A stretch of 64,000 nucleotides of DNA from Alcanivorax nanhaiticus (GCF_000756665.1 NZ_ARXV01000011.1:62001-126000), one strand, 5' to 3'. Numbered from the stretch's first letter, positions 45,439-54,257 are shown. Translations and numbers: made by a program. The notes: a model not told the origin generated them from the letters alone.

Positions 45439-46365
45439 TTACTTGGACTGAATACTCCCGCTTTCATGGGTTCTTTCCTGCAAGCCCTTAAGCGCCTTTT
45501 TCTCGAACGCCTTACCCGTTTGCATGGAGGCCTCTTCAGGACTGATTCGCACCAGTTTTTCGTCTGTCAGTTGAGTCAGGAGATCATCCTCTACTACCCA
45601 GATGATGGCGGTCTGGTCTCCGGTGGGCAGGGTAACGAAACGATAGCGGGATTCTTGATCCAGAGCGATCCTGTTTAACAATGCCAATACCGCTGACAGG
45701 TCATACCAGTCGCCATAGTTCTCCGCGCGTTGTTGCCAGGAAGTCTCGCCGAGCTGTGCCTTGAGCAGATAAGGTTCATCATTACTGCTGTAATCCTGTG
45801 GAGCGACTTCAGTGAAGGAGACCTCTCGCAGATCACTCAACAAGGCTACCTGTTTCAGCAGGTAGTCATGCTCGTTGGGAAACACTCCGGTCTCTGCATC
45901 AAACCAGTACACATTGCCAAGCTCTCCCAGGTATTCCGACGCGGTCAGTGCGCGATCCAGCGAGCTGTATTCACCTGGCTCGTTGGGTAACAACGCCAGT
46001 TCCCGTAAATAGTTTTCCAGACTGCCTTTTTCAGGGAAGCGAGTCAGGGCAGTGACCAAAGGGGCCAGCTGCGAGTAGGCGTTGTCCTGGATGGTCCAGT
46101 CGTGCATGGTCTGCGCATCAGTGACGGCAGCGGGCCTATCCCTGAGCGCTTTATCGCGAAGGCAGGTTTCCACATCGTAGGTGTGCTTGCCGCGAGCAAG
46201 ATCTTGCTGCCTGCCAACGCAGCTCCCTGCTGTCGGTGGGGCATTGCTGGCGAGCTCAGCAGCCGGGGTCGTAGCCGTGCTGCTGGCCTGTGATGGTGTC
46301 TTGTCGCAGCCCGCGCTCAACAGCGACATCAAGCAGACCAGAAAAATTTCCTTTCCATAATGCAT
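45439..46365 (-). CDS. lipoprotein of unknown function
   Basis: From ATG 46365 the protein begins MHYGKEIFLVCLMSLLSAGC, a signal ending in a lipobox (SAGC). GGTGAG lies 7 bases upstream; an ATG at 46380 has AAGGA too close to it. The mature part (290 residues) has a Ser/Thr/Ala linker, CVGRQQDLARGKHTYDVETCLRDKALRD with two Cys, and an acidic, helical body with YWFDAETGVFPNEHDYLLKQV. It has no family I recognise. The DUF3592 gene lies upstream on the same strand, 44 bp away. Confidence 0.72.
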   Translation of the reverse strand: MHYGKEIFLVCLMSLLSAGCDKTPSQASSTATTPAAELASNAPPTAGSCVGRQQDLARGKHTYDVETCLRDKALRDRPAAVTDAQTMHDWTIQDNAYSQLAPLVTALTRFPEKGSLENYLRELALLPNEPGEYSSLDRALTASEYLGELGNVYWFDAETGVFPNEHDYLLKQVALLSDLREVSFTEVAPQDYSSNDEPYLLKAQLGETSWQQRAENYGDWYDLSAVLALLNRIALDQESRYRFVTLPTGDQTAIIWVVEDDLLTQLTDEKLVRISPEEASMQTGKAFEKKALKGLQERTHESGSIQSK

Positions 46366-46409
46366 GCGGTTTCTCACCATTCCTTGTGATAACGATGAAC
46401 TTGCGGATG

Positions 46410-46916
46410 CTATCGTGCGCGCAAAAGCGCGCGACACTGGTTCCCCAGCATCCAGACCCCTATGCCCGAAAACAGTAACGCGATCAGTGCCATCATTAAA
46501 TACATACCCCAGCGAATATCGCGATACAGCAGTGCCTCTTTTGGCGCGCTCGGATTTACAAAACAGCGGAACGGCTGCTGGCTGTCACGATACCCTTCGA
46601 GTTCACGTACAATCACCCGGTGATAACTGGTGCCATCCTCGGGGCCATACAGCGACACCCGATCGCCAACATATTCCTGTCCTTGGAGTTGATAACGATA
46701 TCGTGCCGTACTGTCGTAAGTGATGCTGCCGCTACTGTGATGCTCCTGCAGCTTCACCGTCTCAATCATGGCGGGCACTTCCACCCAGTGCCGGGTGAGC
46801 TTCCACTGCTGAATCGGCAGGCCGATCAGGTGCCAGGCTGTCATCGCCGGAATGGCAATAAAGGCCAGGGCGATGATAACGATCTGGTGGTCGAAGTTGT
46901 GGTAGGTGTGCGGCAT
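46410..46916 (-). CDS. DUF3592-like membrane protein
   Basis: Two membrane helices flank an extracytoplasmic domain: IVIIALAFIAIPAMTAWHLIG near the start and GMYLMMALIALLFSGIGVWMLG near the end. Between them lies VEVPAMIETVKLQEHHSSGSITYDSTARYRYQLQGQEYVGDRVSLY and FRCFVNPSAPKEALLYRDIRW, the DUF3592 pattern (a beta sheet with a Cys-Phe-V-NP motif). The function is unknown. The start ATG 46916 gives 168 residues; a longer frame upstream has no family character. It probably forms a unit with the lipoprotein gene after it. Confidence 0.75.
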   Translation of the reverse strand: MPHTYHNFDHQIVIIALAFIAIPAMTAWHLIGLPIQQWKLTRHWVEVPAMIETVKLQEHHSSGSITYDSTARYRYQLQGQEYVGDRVSLYGPEDGTSYHRVIVRELEGYRDSQQPFRCFVNPSAPKEALLYRDIRWGMYLMMALIALLFSGIGVWMLGNQCRALLRAR

Positions 46917-47136
46917 TATCAGTCTGGAATAGTAAACAAAAATCCAGTTATACGAAGATGAGGGTGCACGGTGCAAGCCCCGCCCCCGGATTTGTAAACT
47001 GGAGGCGGTCAAACGTTACTCCGCCTGCTTAAAAGCCATTCTCATGCCATGGAATGAGCAGAATGCAAGGCAGGTGTTGGGAAGTGAGAGATCTGGCCCC
47101 ATTTTTCACGTGGCAGAACAATATTCGCAACAACAG

Positions 47137-47739
47137 TTAATCAGTGTTAACAGGTGTGCTATCAGGGTTTTCTAATTGAGATAATAAAACTTCTGTTCGT
47201 TCGAGATCATCCAGAAAGTGGCTCACGATAGAGGCAATGACTTTCTTCTTATCATCTTGAGGAGATTTGAGCAGGTTTGGCACTTCGTCCGCATCCAAGC
47301 TGTAATGAAAATCTTCAAGGAGCTCGGACTCATGGTATACGGAAAAGTCCGCATGGTAGGTGTAAGTAAAGACAACCGGGATAATAAGTAGGCTCCCTGC
47401 CATTATCATCCCTTTACTTAAGTGTGCTGCTTCTGATCCTCGGGTTTCCCGCTGAATATTGGCGTATATCTTATAAGGCTCGTAGGTGTTATTGACTTGG
47501 ACGCTTTTAAACATATCTGCGTCTCTCAGCTCTTTTACGAGAAACGCTGACGTCTCGTCTACATAGTCGTAACATCCGTACTGATAACAGCTAGTGCTGC
47601 TATCCACATAACCATCGTTGACTGTTACGGATATCGAGGGGTAGATCGGGGAATCATATTTTTTGTAATCCTTGCTGGGTGGAAGTTTGCTCGCGCAGCC
47701 TGCCAGTATCAGCACAATGACAATAAATAATCCCCTCAT
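47137..47739 (-). CDS. lipoprotein of unknown function, AT-richer than its neighbours
   Basis: The signal MRGLFIVIVLILAGCASK ends in a lipobox (LAGC). The rest has Tyr-rich stretches (YDSPIYPSISVTVNDGYVDSSTSCYQYGCYDYVDETS) and one hydrophobic segment (SKGMIMAGSLLIIPVVFTYTY) that may be a helix. The coding sequence uses many AT-ending codons, unlike the genes around it, which suggests acquisition from elsewhere or low expression. No family is recognised. It is flanked by gaps and is single. Confidence 0.7.
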   Translation of the reverse strand: MRGLFIVIVLILAGCASKLPPSKDYKKYDSPIYPSISVTVNDGYVDSSTSCYQYGCYDYVDETSAFLVKELRDADMFKSVQVNNTYEPYKIYANIQRETRGSEAAHLSKGMIMAGSLLIIPVVFTYTYHADFSVYHESELLEDFHYSLDADEVPNLLKSPQDDKKKVIASIVSHFLDDLERTEVLLSQLENPDSTPVNTD

Positions 47740-47842
47740 TTTCTACCCCTGCTCATGATCTCTTTTTAGCTTATCTTTATAAGAAAAATTTAAATGCTGA
47801 GTTAGCGTCATTCTGCACAGCACTGTTTTAATGGTGATTCCG

Positions 47843-48544
47843 TCAGGCGATGGAGCCAAACACCTGAATAATGTTGCCCAGCCGCGCGGTGAACTTGTCG
47901 CCGCTGTTCAGTGGACCAACGCCGGCGGGGGTGCCGGTGAAGACCACGTCGCCGGGTTCCAGGGTGAAGGTCTGGCTGATTTCGGCCAGCAGTTCGAAGG
48001 TGGGGAACAGCATCAGGCCGGTGTGCCCATGCTGTTTCACTTCGTCGTTGATCTCCAGGGTCACGTCCAGGTTCTGGCGCACGGAGATACCGCGGGCATC
48101 GATGAAGCCGGACACCGGGGCGGCGCCATCGAAAGCCTTGGCGCGCTCCCACGGGTGGCCTTTTTCTTTCAGCTGGTTTTGCAGTTCCCGCAGGGTCAGG
48201 TCCAGGCCCACGCCGTAGGCGGCGATGCTGAAGCGGATGTTTTCCAGATCGGTTTCCTTGCGGATTCGCTTGCCGATCAGGACCACCATTTCCACTTCAT
48301 GATGCACCGGCCCCTGCTCTTTCGGGATCACCACCGGTTCGTGCAGGCTGGCCAGCGCAGTGGCCGGTTTCATGAACAGGATCGGGGAGTCCGGTACCTC
48401 GTTACCCAGCTCGCGGGCGTGATCGGCGTAGTTGCGCCCCACGCACACCACCTTGCCCACCGGGATGTCGATGGGTGAGCCGTCGATCCAGCGGTGAACG
48501 TAATCGTCTTCGCCGCTGTTGAGGGTGATGGCGTCATCAAACAT
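47843..48544 (-). CDS. fumarylacetoacetate hydrolase family protein
   Basis: The FAH fold is shown by VGKVVCVGRNYADHARELGNEVPDSPILFMKPATAL and HHEVEMVVLIGKR, whose Glu residues bind a metal ion, and by AYGVGLDLTLRELQNQLKEKGHPWERAKAFDGAAPVSGF. Members cleave C-C bonds of acylpyruvates or act as oxaloacetate decarboxylases or tautomerases. The 233 residues fit the small YcgM type. The start overlaps the end of the D-2-hydroxyglutarate dehydrogenase gene by 8 bp, so the two are co-transcribed; a joint role in keto-acid clearance is likely (inference). Confidence 0.88.
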   Translation of the reverse strand: MFDDAITLNSGEDDYVHRWIDGSPIDIPVGKVVCVGRNYADHARELGNEVPDSPILFMKPATALASLHEPVVIPKEQGPVHHEVEMVVLIGKRIRKETDLENIRFSIAAYGVGLDLTLRELQNQLKEKGHPWERAKAFDGAAPVSGFIDARGISVRQNLDVTLEINDEVKQHGHTGLMLFPTFELLAEISQTFTLEPGDVVFTGTPAGVGPLNSGDKFTARLGNIIQVFGSIA

Positions 48545-49931
48545 CGAACAGTTTCCCCGGGTTCATCACATTGTTGGGGTCGAATACCTGCTTGACCGCT
48601 TTCATGCAGGCGATTTCTTCCGGGCTGCGTGAGTATTCCAGGTACGGTTTCTTGGTCATGCCCACGCCGTGTTCAGCAGAGATGGAGCCGTTGTACTTCT
48701 CCACGATTTCGAACACCCACTTGGAGACGTTGTTGCACTTGGCAAAGAAGTCTTCCTTGGCCAGGTCGGCGGGCTTGAGGATGTTGAGGTGCATGTTGCC
48801 GTCGCCGATGTGGCCGAACCAGACGATTTCGAAATCCGGGTAGGCGTCCTGCACCACGGTGTCCACGTCTTCCACAAAGTCCGGCACCTTGGCGATGCTC
48901 ACGGAGATGTCGTTTTTGTAAGGAGTGTGGGGCGCGATGGATTCGGAGATGCGCTCACGCAACTGCCACAGCTGATCGAGCTGCTGCAGGGACTGGCTCA
49001 TGACGCCGTCCAGCACCCAGCCTTCTTCCACGCATTTTTCGAAGATGGCCATGGCCTGCTCGCCCACCTGCTCGGAGAGCTGCTCGAATTCCAGCAGGCA
49101 GTAAAATGGGCACTCGGTATCGAAGGGCTTCGGCACGCCGTGGGCCAGTACGTGGGCCATGGCCTTGTCGGAGAAGAACTCGAAGGCGGTCAGGTCGATG
49201 TCCTGCTGGAAGGCGTGCAGGATTTTCATGACTTCGCGGAAGCCAGGGGCGCCGAGTACCAGGCAGGTGAGGTCCTTGGGCTGGCGGGTGAGTTTGACGG
49301 TGGCTTCCACCACAAAGCCCAGGGTGCCTTCGGAGCCGATAAAAAGGTGACGGAAATCGTAGCCGGTGGCGTTCTTGATCAGGCCCTTGTTCAGCTCCAG
49401 CAGTTCGCCTTTGCCGGTGACCACTTTCAAGCCGGTGATCCAGTCGCGGGTCATTCCGTAGCGGATCACCTTGATGCCGCCGGCGTTGGTGCCGATGTTG
49501 CCACCGATCTGGCTGGAGCCGGCGGAGGCGAAATCCACCGGGTAGAACAGGCCTTTTTCTTCAGCGAATTCCTGCAGCTGCTGGGTGACCACGCCTGGCT
49601 GCACGGTAACAGCACGGTCGAATTCGTTGAAATCCAGCACCTTGTTCATGCGATCAAAGGCCACCACCAGTTCGTTGTTGGCCGCCACGGCACCGGCGGA
49701 CAGGCCGGTCCGGCCCCCGGACGGCACCAGGTGCAGACCGTGTTCGTTGGCGATTTCCACGATCTGCTGCACTTCATCAATGGTTTCTGGCAGGGCCACG
49801 GCACAAGGGGACGGTGCCCATACCTTGGTCCAGTCGACCCCGTAGCGCTCGGCGCTTTCCTGGTCGGTAAGCAGGCGTTTGCCAAGCAAATCAGTCAGTT
49901 GCTCCATTGCAGCGTGGGCAAAAGCGGTCAT
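48537..49931 (-). CDS. FAD-linked D-2-hydroxyglutarate dehydrogenase-like oxidase
   Basis: The FAD-binding PCMH domain is seen in LVPSGGRTGLSAGAVAANNELVVAFDRM and NIGTNAGGIKVIRYGMTRDWITGLKVV. The C-terminal oxidase domain has the metal motif GHIGDGNMHLNIL and the closing EHGVGMTKKPYLEYSRSPEE. The 464-residue length fits. In Pseudomonas the gene sits beside serA, and the enzyme re-oxidises the D-2-hydroxyglutarate made when SerA regenerates NAD+ with 2-oxoglutarate. The same divergent pairing is found here. The start ATG 49931 follows AGGAGA at 6 bases; the preceding TTG is not needed. Confidence 0.88.
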   Translation of the reverse strand: MTAFAHAAMEQLTDLLGKRLLTDQESAERYGVDWTKVWAPSPCAVALPETIDEVQQIVEIANEHGLHLVPSGGRTGLSAGAVAANNELVVAFDRMNKVLDFNEFDRAVTVQPGVVTQQLQEFAEEKGLFYPVDFASAGSSQIGGNIGTNAGGIKVIRYGMTRDWITGLKVVTGKGELLELNKGLIKNATGYDFRHLFIGSEGTLGFVVEATVKLTRQPKDLTCLVLGAPGFREVMKILHAFQQDIDLTAFEFFSDKAMAHVLAHGVPKPFDTECPFYCLLEFEQLSEQVGEQAMAIFEKCVEEGWVLDGVMSQSLQQLDQLWQLRERISESIAPHTPYKNDISVSIAKVPDFVEDVDTVVQDAYPDFEIVWFGHIGDGNMHLNILKPADLAKEDFFAKCNNVSKWVFEIVEKYNGSISAEHGVGMTKKPYLEYSRSPEEIACMKAVKQVFDPNNVMNPGKLFDV

Positions 49932-50028
49932 CAAGGGTCTCCTGAACGGGGTAAATCGCGCGATCTTGAGGCGTTCTCACGCCAACTTGAGCAATCCGAC
50001 AGCGGGACTGCTCTCAATTTGAGCGCGC

Positions 50029-50040
50029 TATGTTAACATA
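50029..50040. promoter_or_regulatory. palindrome between D2HGDH and serA
   Basis: TATGTTAACATA is a perfect 12-bp palindrome in the 143-bp divergent space, 34 bases before the serA start. GCGC flanks both sides at one base offset. It may be an operator serving one or both genes. Confidence 0.4.
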
Positions 50041-50074
50041 CGCGCCCATTTCACAGGCTACCGAGACTTCAATC

Positions 50075-51304
50075 ATGGCCGATACTTCTCTTGAGAAGGA
50101 CAAGATCCGCGTTCTCCTGCTCGAGGGCATCCACGAAAACGCCGTGGAGAACCTGAAGGCACACGGTTATTCCAACGTGGAGCTGCTGCCCACCGCACTG
50201 ACCGGCAGTGACCTGACCGACAAGATCAAGGATGCCCATTTCATTGGTATCCGTTCCCGCACCCAGCTCACCGAAGAGGTGTTTGCAGCGGCGGACAAGC
50301 TGATCGGCGTGGGTTGTTTCTGTATCGGTACCAACCAGGTAGACCTGAAGGCGGCCCTGACGCGTGGGATTCCCGTGTTCAATGCCCCCTACTCCAACAC
50401 CCGTTCCGTGGCCGAGTTGGTGATTGCCCATACCATCAACCTGATGCGTGGCATTCCCGAGAAGAACGCTTCCGCCCATAACGGTGGCTGGCTGAAGTCC
50501 GCCAAGGACAGCTACGAGATCCGCGGCAAGACCCTGGGTCTGGTGGGTTACGGCAACATTGGCGCCCAGGTGTCCGTGTTGGCGGAAGCCATGGGCATGA
50601 AGGTGAAGTTCTACGACGTGGTGCCGAAGTTGCCGCTGGGTAACGCCGAACAGGTATCTGATCTGAATGAACTGCTGGGCATGTCTGACGTGGTCAGCCT
50701 GCACGTGCCGGATACCGCCGAAACCCGCTGGATGATCAAGGAAGAGCAGATCCGCGCCATCAAGCCGAAGGGTTACCTGATCAACTATGCCCGCGGCAAG
50801 GTAGTCGACATCGACGCGCTGGCCGCTGCACTGGAAGATGGTCATCTGCTGGGTGCTGCGATTGACGTATTCCCGGAAGAGCCGAAAGGCAACGACGACG
50901 AATTCGTCAGCCCGCTGCGCAAGTTCGACAACGTGATCCTGACTCCGCACATTGGCGGTTCTACCCAGGAAGCCCAGGTGAACATCGGCACCGAGGTGTC
51001 CGAGAAGCTGGCGCGTTACTCCGATAACGGCGCCACCCTCGGTGCGGTGAACTTCCCGGAAGTGGCCCTGCCCGCGCACCCGGATAACCATCGTCTGTTG
51101 CACATTCACAAGAACGTGCCCGGCGTGATGACCCAGATCAACACCATTTTCTCTGAAAATGGCATCAACATCGCTGGCCAGTACCTGCAAACCAATGAAG
51201 AGATTGGTTATGTGGTGATCGATGTGAACAAGGAATACAGCCAGCTTGCGCTGGAGAAACTGCGCACCATCGATGGCACCATCCGTACCCGCGTGTTGTT
51301 CTAG
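50075..51304 (+). CDS. serA: D-3-phosphoglycerate dehydrogenase
   Basis: SerA makes 3-phosphohydroxypyruvate, the first step to serine. From ATG 50075 the protein begins MADTSLEKDKIRVLLLEGIHENAVENLKAHGY. The Rossmann motif is GLVGYGNIGAQVSVLAEAMGMKV. The catalytic set lies around INYARGKVVDIDAL and ILTPHIGGSTQEAQ (Arg, Glu, His). The C-terminal ACT domain (HKNVPGVMTQINTIFSENGINIAGQYLQTNEEIGYVVIDVN) binds serine for feedback inhibition. Its 409 residues match the short E. coli form. It is divergent from the dehydrogenase that recycles its side product. Confidence 0.97.
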   Translation: MADTSLEKDKIRVLLLEGIHENAVENLKAHGYSNVELLPTALTGSDLTDKIKDAHFIGIRSRTQLTEEVFAAADKLIGVGCFCIGTNQVDLKAALTRGIPVFNAPYSNTRSVAELVIAHTINLMRGIPEKNASAHNGGWLKSAKDSYEIRGKTLGLVGYGNIGAQVSVLAEAMGMKVKFYDVVPKLPLGNAEQVSDLNELLGMSDVVSLHVPDTAETRWMIKEEQIRAIKPKGYLINYARGKVVDIDALAAALEDGHLLGAAIDVFPEEPKGNDDEFVSPLRKFDNVILTPHIGGSTQEAQVNIGTEVSEKLARYSDNGATLGAVNFPEVALPAHPDNHRLLHIHKNVPGVMTQINTIFSENGINIAGQYLQTNEEIGYVVIDVNKEYSQLALEKLRTIDGTIRTRVLF

Positions 51305-51337
51305 ACACGGGGTGCAGTGAGCGCCTTCGCGCTCGAC

Positions 51338-51379
51338 AAAAAGCCGGAGCCGGACTACCTTGTCCGTTCCGGCTTTTTT
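51338..51379 (+). terminator. terminator after serA
   Basis: AAAAAGCCGGA...TCCGGCTTTTTT forms an 11-bp stem with a T-run, 34 bases after the stop. Confidence 0.88.
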
Positions 51380-51492
51380 GTTTGTATACCGGAAGCCTGA
51401 CGCCTAAAGACAGTGTTGAACCGGCGGGAAAGCAGGCGGTCTGACTTTTAAGCCTTTGGCTCTTGATGGGAACAGGGATCACGCAACGTCTT

Positions 51493-52980
51493 ATGGACTG
51501 GATAAGAAAGGGATGTCTTGCGCTGGCTTGTATGGCCATGCTGTCGGGCTGCGCCAGCAGCTCGCTGTTTGTGTCCTACCCTAGCCAGGCGGCGAAGTGG
51601 AAAGCCGAACTGTCCCATGTGCCGGCAACTGCACCCTCCGTGCCGACAGAATCTCAAGGCGGCCAATCCTCCGCGCACAATGATGAAACGGTTGAGCAAG
51701 CTGATGCGTCTCCCAAGCCTGCTGGCTTGGCCCCTGCTCCCAGTCGGGTCAGCCCGGTAATCAGCAAGCTGGAAGCGGCTACCGGCGGGGCTGATGGGGT
51801 CCTGTATTTGCAGGAGCTGGGCCGGGTGAGTCAGTTGCAGGGGCAACGGGAGGCCAGCCGTAATGCCTTTGCCGGTGCGGTGGCTGCCTATGATGCCGAG
51901 GACAACAGCGCCCGCATTCAAGTGTCTTCCCTTGCGGCTACCGGCACCGCCATGCTCACCAATGACAATGCTCGCCCTTATATTGCCCCCGACTATGAGC
52001 GGATCTTTACCCGTGCCTATCAGGCGCTGAATTATTGGGCGGCAGGTGATACCACCGGCACGGCGGTGGAGTTGCGCGCCGCGGCACTGGAACAACGTGT
52101 GGCAGCTAACAAGCGTGAAAAGGAAATTGCCAAGGCAGCAGAAGACGCAGAAGAAAACAATGTGGATGTCAGCCAGTTCGATGGCTACTTTGAAGGGCTG
52201 GATGCGGTAGCGGGAGGCGTAAAGTCCAGTTTTCAGAATGCCTGGACCTTCTATTTGTCCGCCCTGTTTTGGGAAGCACACCGGGAATACAACGATGCGC
52301 TGGTGGACTACAAGAAAGCACTGGAGATTCATCCCGATTCCACCTTGTTGAAAGAAGATGTGGAGCGGGTCTCGAATGCCATGAAGGGCAAGCCAGTGGA
52401 TGGCGGCATGGTGGCGGTTATCTATGAGCAGAGCTTTGTGCAGGCCCGCGCGGAGTTCAGCCTGCCGATCCCTACGGTTCACGGCATTTTTTCGGTGGCC
52501 TTTCCCACCTATGCGCTGGAAGACAAACCCAGACCGGATAGCCTGCGGGTGCTGGATACCGCCATGCAGCCGTTGGCAGAAACCGAAGTGATGGCCGATG
52601 TGGGTGCACTGGCTGCCAAGGATCTCAAGGAACGTATGCCGGGTATGCTGGTTCGGCAGACCCTGCGTGCCACCGCCAAATATAATCTGCAGAAAGAAGC
52701 CAACGATAACTACGGCGCGTTCGGTGCCTTTGCCACCCAGATCTATAATCTGGTCAGCGAACAGGCAGACCGTCGTAGCTGGCTGACTCTGCCCGCCTAC
52801 GCCCAGGCAACCCGTTTTACCCTGCCCCAGGGGGAGCACACCCTGTTGTTGAGCACCCCACAGGGCGATGCTACGTTGACGGTACCGGTAGTGAACCGGG
52901 GCCTCACCGTGATTCATGTGGCGGCCGTTCCCGGCCGTTTGATTACTCGCGTGTTACCCGTTCAGGAGGGACCCTTATGA
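51493..52980 (+). CDS. COG3014-type TPR lipoprotein
   Basis: The signal MDWIRKGCLALACMAMLSGC ends in a lipobox (LSGC). A Ser/Pro-rich linker (about 40-90) is followed by helical repeats, of which SALFWEAHREYNDALVDYKKALEIHPDSTLLKEDVERV is a clear TPR. The C-half holds a beta-like domain. It is first in a row with the YcfL-like and LpoB-type lipoproteins, the usual context of the COG3014 group, whose job is not known. I chose the ATG at 51493 because it gives a standard lipoprotein signal; an ATG at 51466 is possible, and neither has a strong ribosome site. 495 residues. Confidence 0.78.
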   Translation: MDWIRKGCLALACMAMLSGCASSSLFVSYPSQAAKWKAELSHVPATAPSVPTESQGGQSSAHNDETVEQADASPKPAGLAPAPSRVSPVISKLEAATGGADGVLYLQELGRVSQLQGQREASRNAFAGAVAAYDAEDNSARIQVSSLAATGTAMLTNDNARPYIAPDYERIFTRAYQALNYWAAGDTTGTAVELRAAALEQRVAANKREKEIAKAAEDAEENNVDVSQFDGYFEGLDAVAGGVKSSFQNAWTFYLSALFWEAHREYNDALVDYKKALEIHPDSTLLKEDVERVSNAMKGKPVDGGMVAVIYEQSFVQARAEFSLPIPTVHGIFSVAFPTYALEDKPRPDSLRVLDTAMQPLAETEVMADVGALAAKDLKERMPGMLVRQTLRATAKYNLQKEANDNYGAFGAFATQIYNLVSEQADRRSWLTLPAYAQATRFTLPQGEHTLLLSTPQGDATLTVPVVNRGLTVIHVAAVPGRLITRVLPVQEGPL

Positions 52981-53375
52981 GTATTTTCCGCCCGATGATG
53001 GCGTTGCTGGTAGCACTGCTGCTGGCCGCTTGCTCGGCCAGCAATATGGGCCAGATGGCCGTGGATGAAAACGGTGAAATGGTCACCCAGGTGCACTCGA
53101 ACAACAGCCTGCTGGCCTCCCGGCTTTCCATCGCCGACCTGCGACAGAAGAAAGTGGGTGATCTGCTGTATGTGCAGGCAACTCTGGAAAATGGCTGGAA
53201 GTTCCGTCTCGACTTCCAGTACAAGATCAAGTTTTTCGATGCGGATGGCTTTGAACTGGAGCCGGAAGCCCAGCCGTGGCGGCAGGTGGTTATGGCCGGT
53301 CGCAGCATGAACAGTGTAAAAGCCATCGCCCCGAACCCCAGTGCTGTGCAATTCGAGATCTGGGTTCAGGAGTAA
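52977..53375 (+). CDS. YcfL-like lipoprotein (DUF1425)
   Basis: The signal MSIFRPMMALLVALLLAACS ends in a lipobox (LAAC). The small beta domain has NSLLASRLSIADLRQKKVGDLLYVQATLENGWKFRLDFQYKIKFFDADGFELEP, the DUF1425 pattern in which residues round a beta sandwich are conserved. In E. coli ycfL lies directly before lpoB. The ATG overlaps the previous stop by 4 bases (ATGA). 132 residues. Confidence 0.85.
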   Translation: MSIFRPMMALLVALLLAACSASNMGQMAVDENGEMVTQVHSNNSLLASRLSIADLRQKKVGDLLYVQATLENGWKFRLDFQYKIKFFDADGFELEPEAQPWRQVVMAGRSMNSVKAIAPNPSAVQFEIWVQE

Positions 53376-53418
53376 TTTGACGATTTGAGCGGTCCAATCC
53401 GCCAACAAGGAGAAAAAC

Positions 53419-54012
53419 ATGCAACGCCTACTTACCATCATGATGCTGGGTGCCGCTCTGGTACTGAGCGGTTGTGCGTCCAAGGTGGACTATGGGGATG
53501 CTCAGGGCCGCGAAACGGTCAATACGGATTTTGGCTCCACGGATTTGCAGATGATTGCCGCCAAGATGGTGGACGACATGCTGGTGTTCCCTCCCATTGT
53601 TCAGCTGACCCAGAGCCGCCGCCCGGTGGTATTCGTCGACAGCATCAAGAACAAGACCACCGAGCACGTGGACACCGAATCCATCACCGACACCATCCAG
53701 TCCAAACTGCTTAACTCCGGCAAGTTCCGTTTTGTGGACATGACCAAGGTGGAGAGCGTACGTCAGCAACTGGATTATCAGAGCGAATCCGGTCTGGTTG
53801 ACCCGAACACGGCTGCCCAGATGGGCCGTCAGATTGGCGCTGAGTTCATGATGTACGGGAATTTCTCCTCCATTGTGAAGCGTGAAGGCAGCACCAAGGA
53901 TGTGTACTACAAGTTCACTCTGAAACTGATGAATATCCAGACCGGTATCATCGAGTGGGCCAACGAGAAAGAAATTCGCAAGACCAAGACCAAGAGTCTG
54001 TTTGGGCTGTAA
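53419..54012 (+). CDS. lpoB: penicillin-binding protein activator LpoB-like lipoprotein
   Basis: The signal MQRLLTIMMLGAALVLSGCA ends in a lipobox (LSGC). The C-terminal domain has RRPVVFVDSIKNKTTEHVDTESITDTIQSKLLNSGKFRFVDMTKVESVRQQLDYQSESGLVDPNTAAQMGRQIGAEFMMYGNFSSIV, the LpoB core. In E. coli LpoB spans the periplasm from the outer membrane to stimulate PBP1B. The linker between lipid anchor and domain is short here. AAGGAG precedes the ATG. It lies after the YcfL-like gene, as in E. coli. Confidence 0.88.
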   Translation: MQRLLTIMMLGAALVLSGCASKVDYGDAQGRETVNTDFGSTDLQMIAAKMVDDMLVFPPIVQLTQSRRPVVFVDSIKNKTTEHVDTESITDTIQSKLLNSGKFRFVDMTKVESVRQQLDYQSESGLVDPNTAAQMGRQIGAEFMMYGNFSSIVKREGSTKDVYYKFTLKLMNIQTGIIEWANEKEIRKTKTKSLFGL

Positions 54013-54057
54013 CAGAGACGCTGCAGGCAACACGCTCCACACGGAACAGCCTCTGCT

Positions 54058-54227
54058 GTAGGAGCGTCGCTTGCGGCGCGATTCAAGCCCAGGATCAAAA
54101 GCAGTTTCACCACAGAGTGCAAAGCGCACACAGAGTAAAAGCCTCATTTTCTCGGTGATCTCTGTGCACTCTGTGGTAAATCATTCTTCTCGAGGCTGGG
54201 CTATCGCGCCGCGAGTGACGCTCCTAC
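54058..54227. repeat. composite element: REP pair outside, CACAGAG hairpin inside
   Basis: The outer REP on the plus strand starts at 54058 (GTAGGAGCGTCGCTTGCGGC) and faces the minus-strand REP at 54202-54227 (its reverse complement starts GTAGGAGCGTCACTCGCGGC). Inside lies a CACAGAG-type hairpin (54107-54135 with 54150-54180). It separates lpoB from the next gene of the operon. Confidence 0.8.
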
Positions 54228-54257
54228 GGCTGGAGCAGCTCGAAACAAGGAGGTCAC

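Noticed and set aside
47103..47118. Possible third parS (TTTTTCACGTGGCAGA)
   Set aside because: At least three mismatches to the parS consensus and not palindromic, unlike the two perfect copies in recF.
48669..50036. Long plus-strand open frame opposite the D-2-hydroxyglutarate dehydrogenase
   Set aside because: It is a His/Gly/Phe-rich mirror of a conserved enzyme and has no ribosome site.
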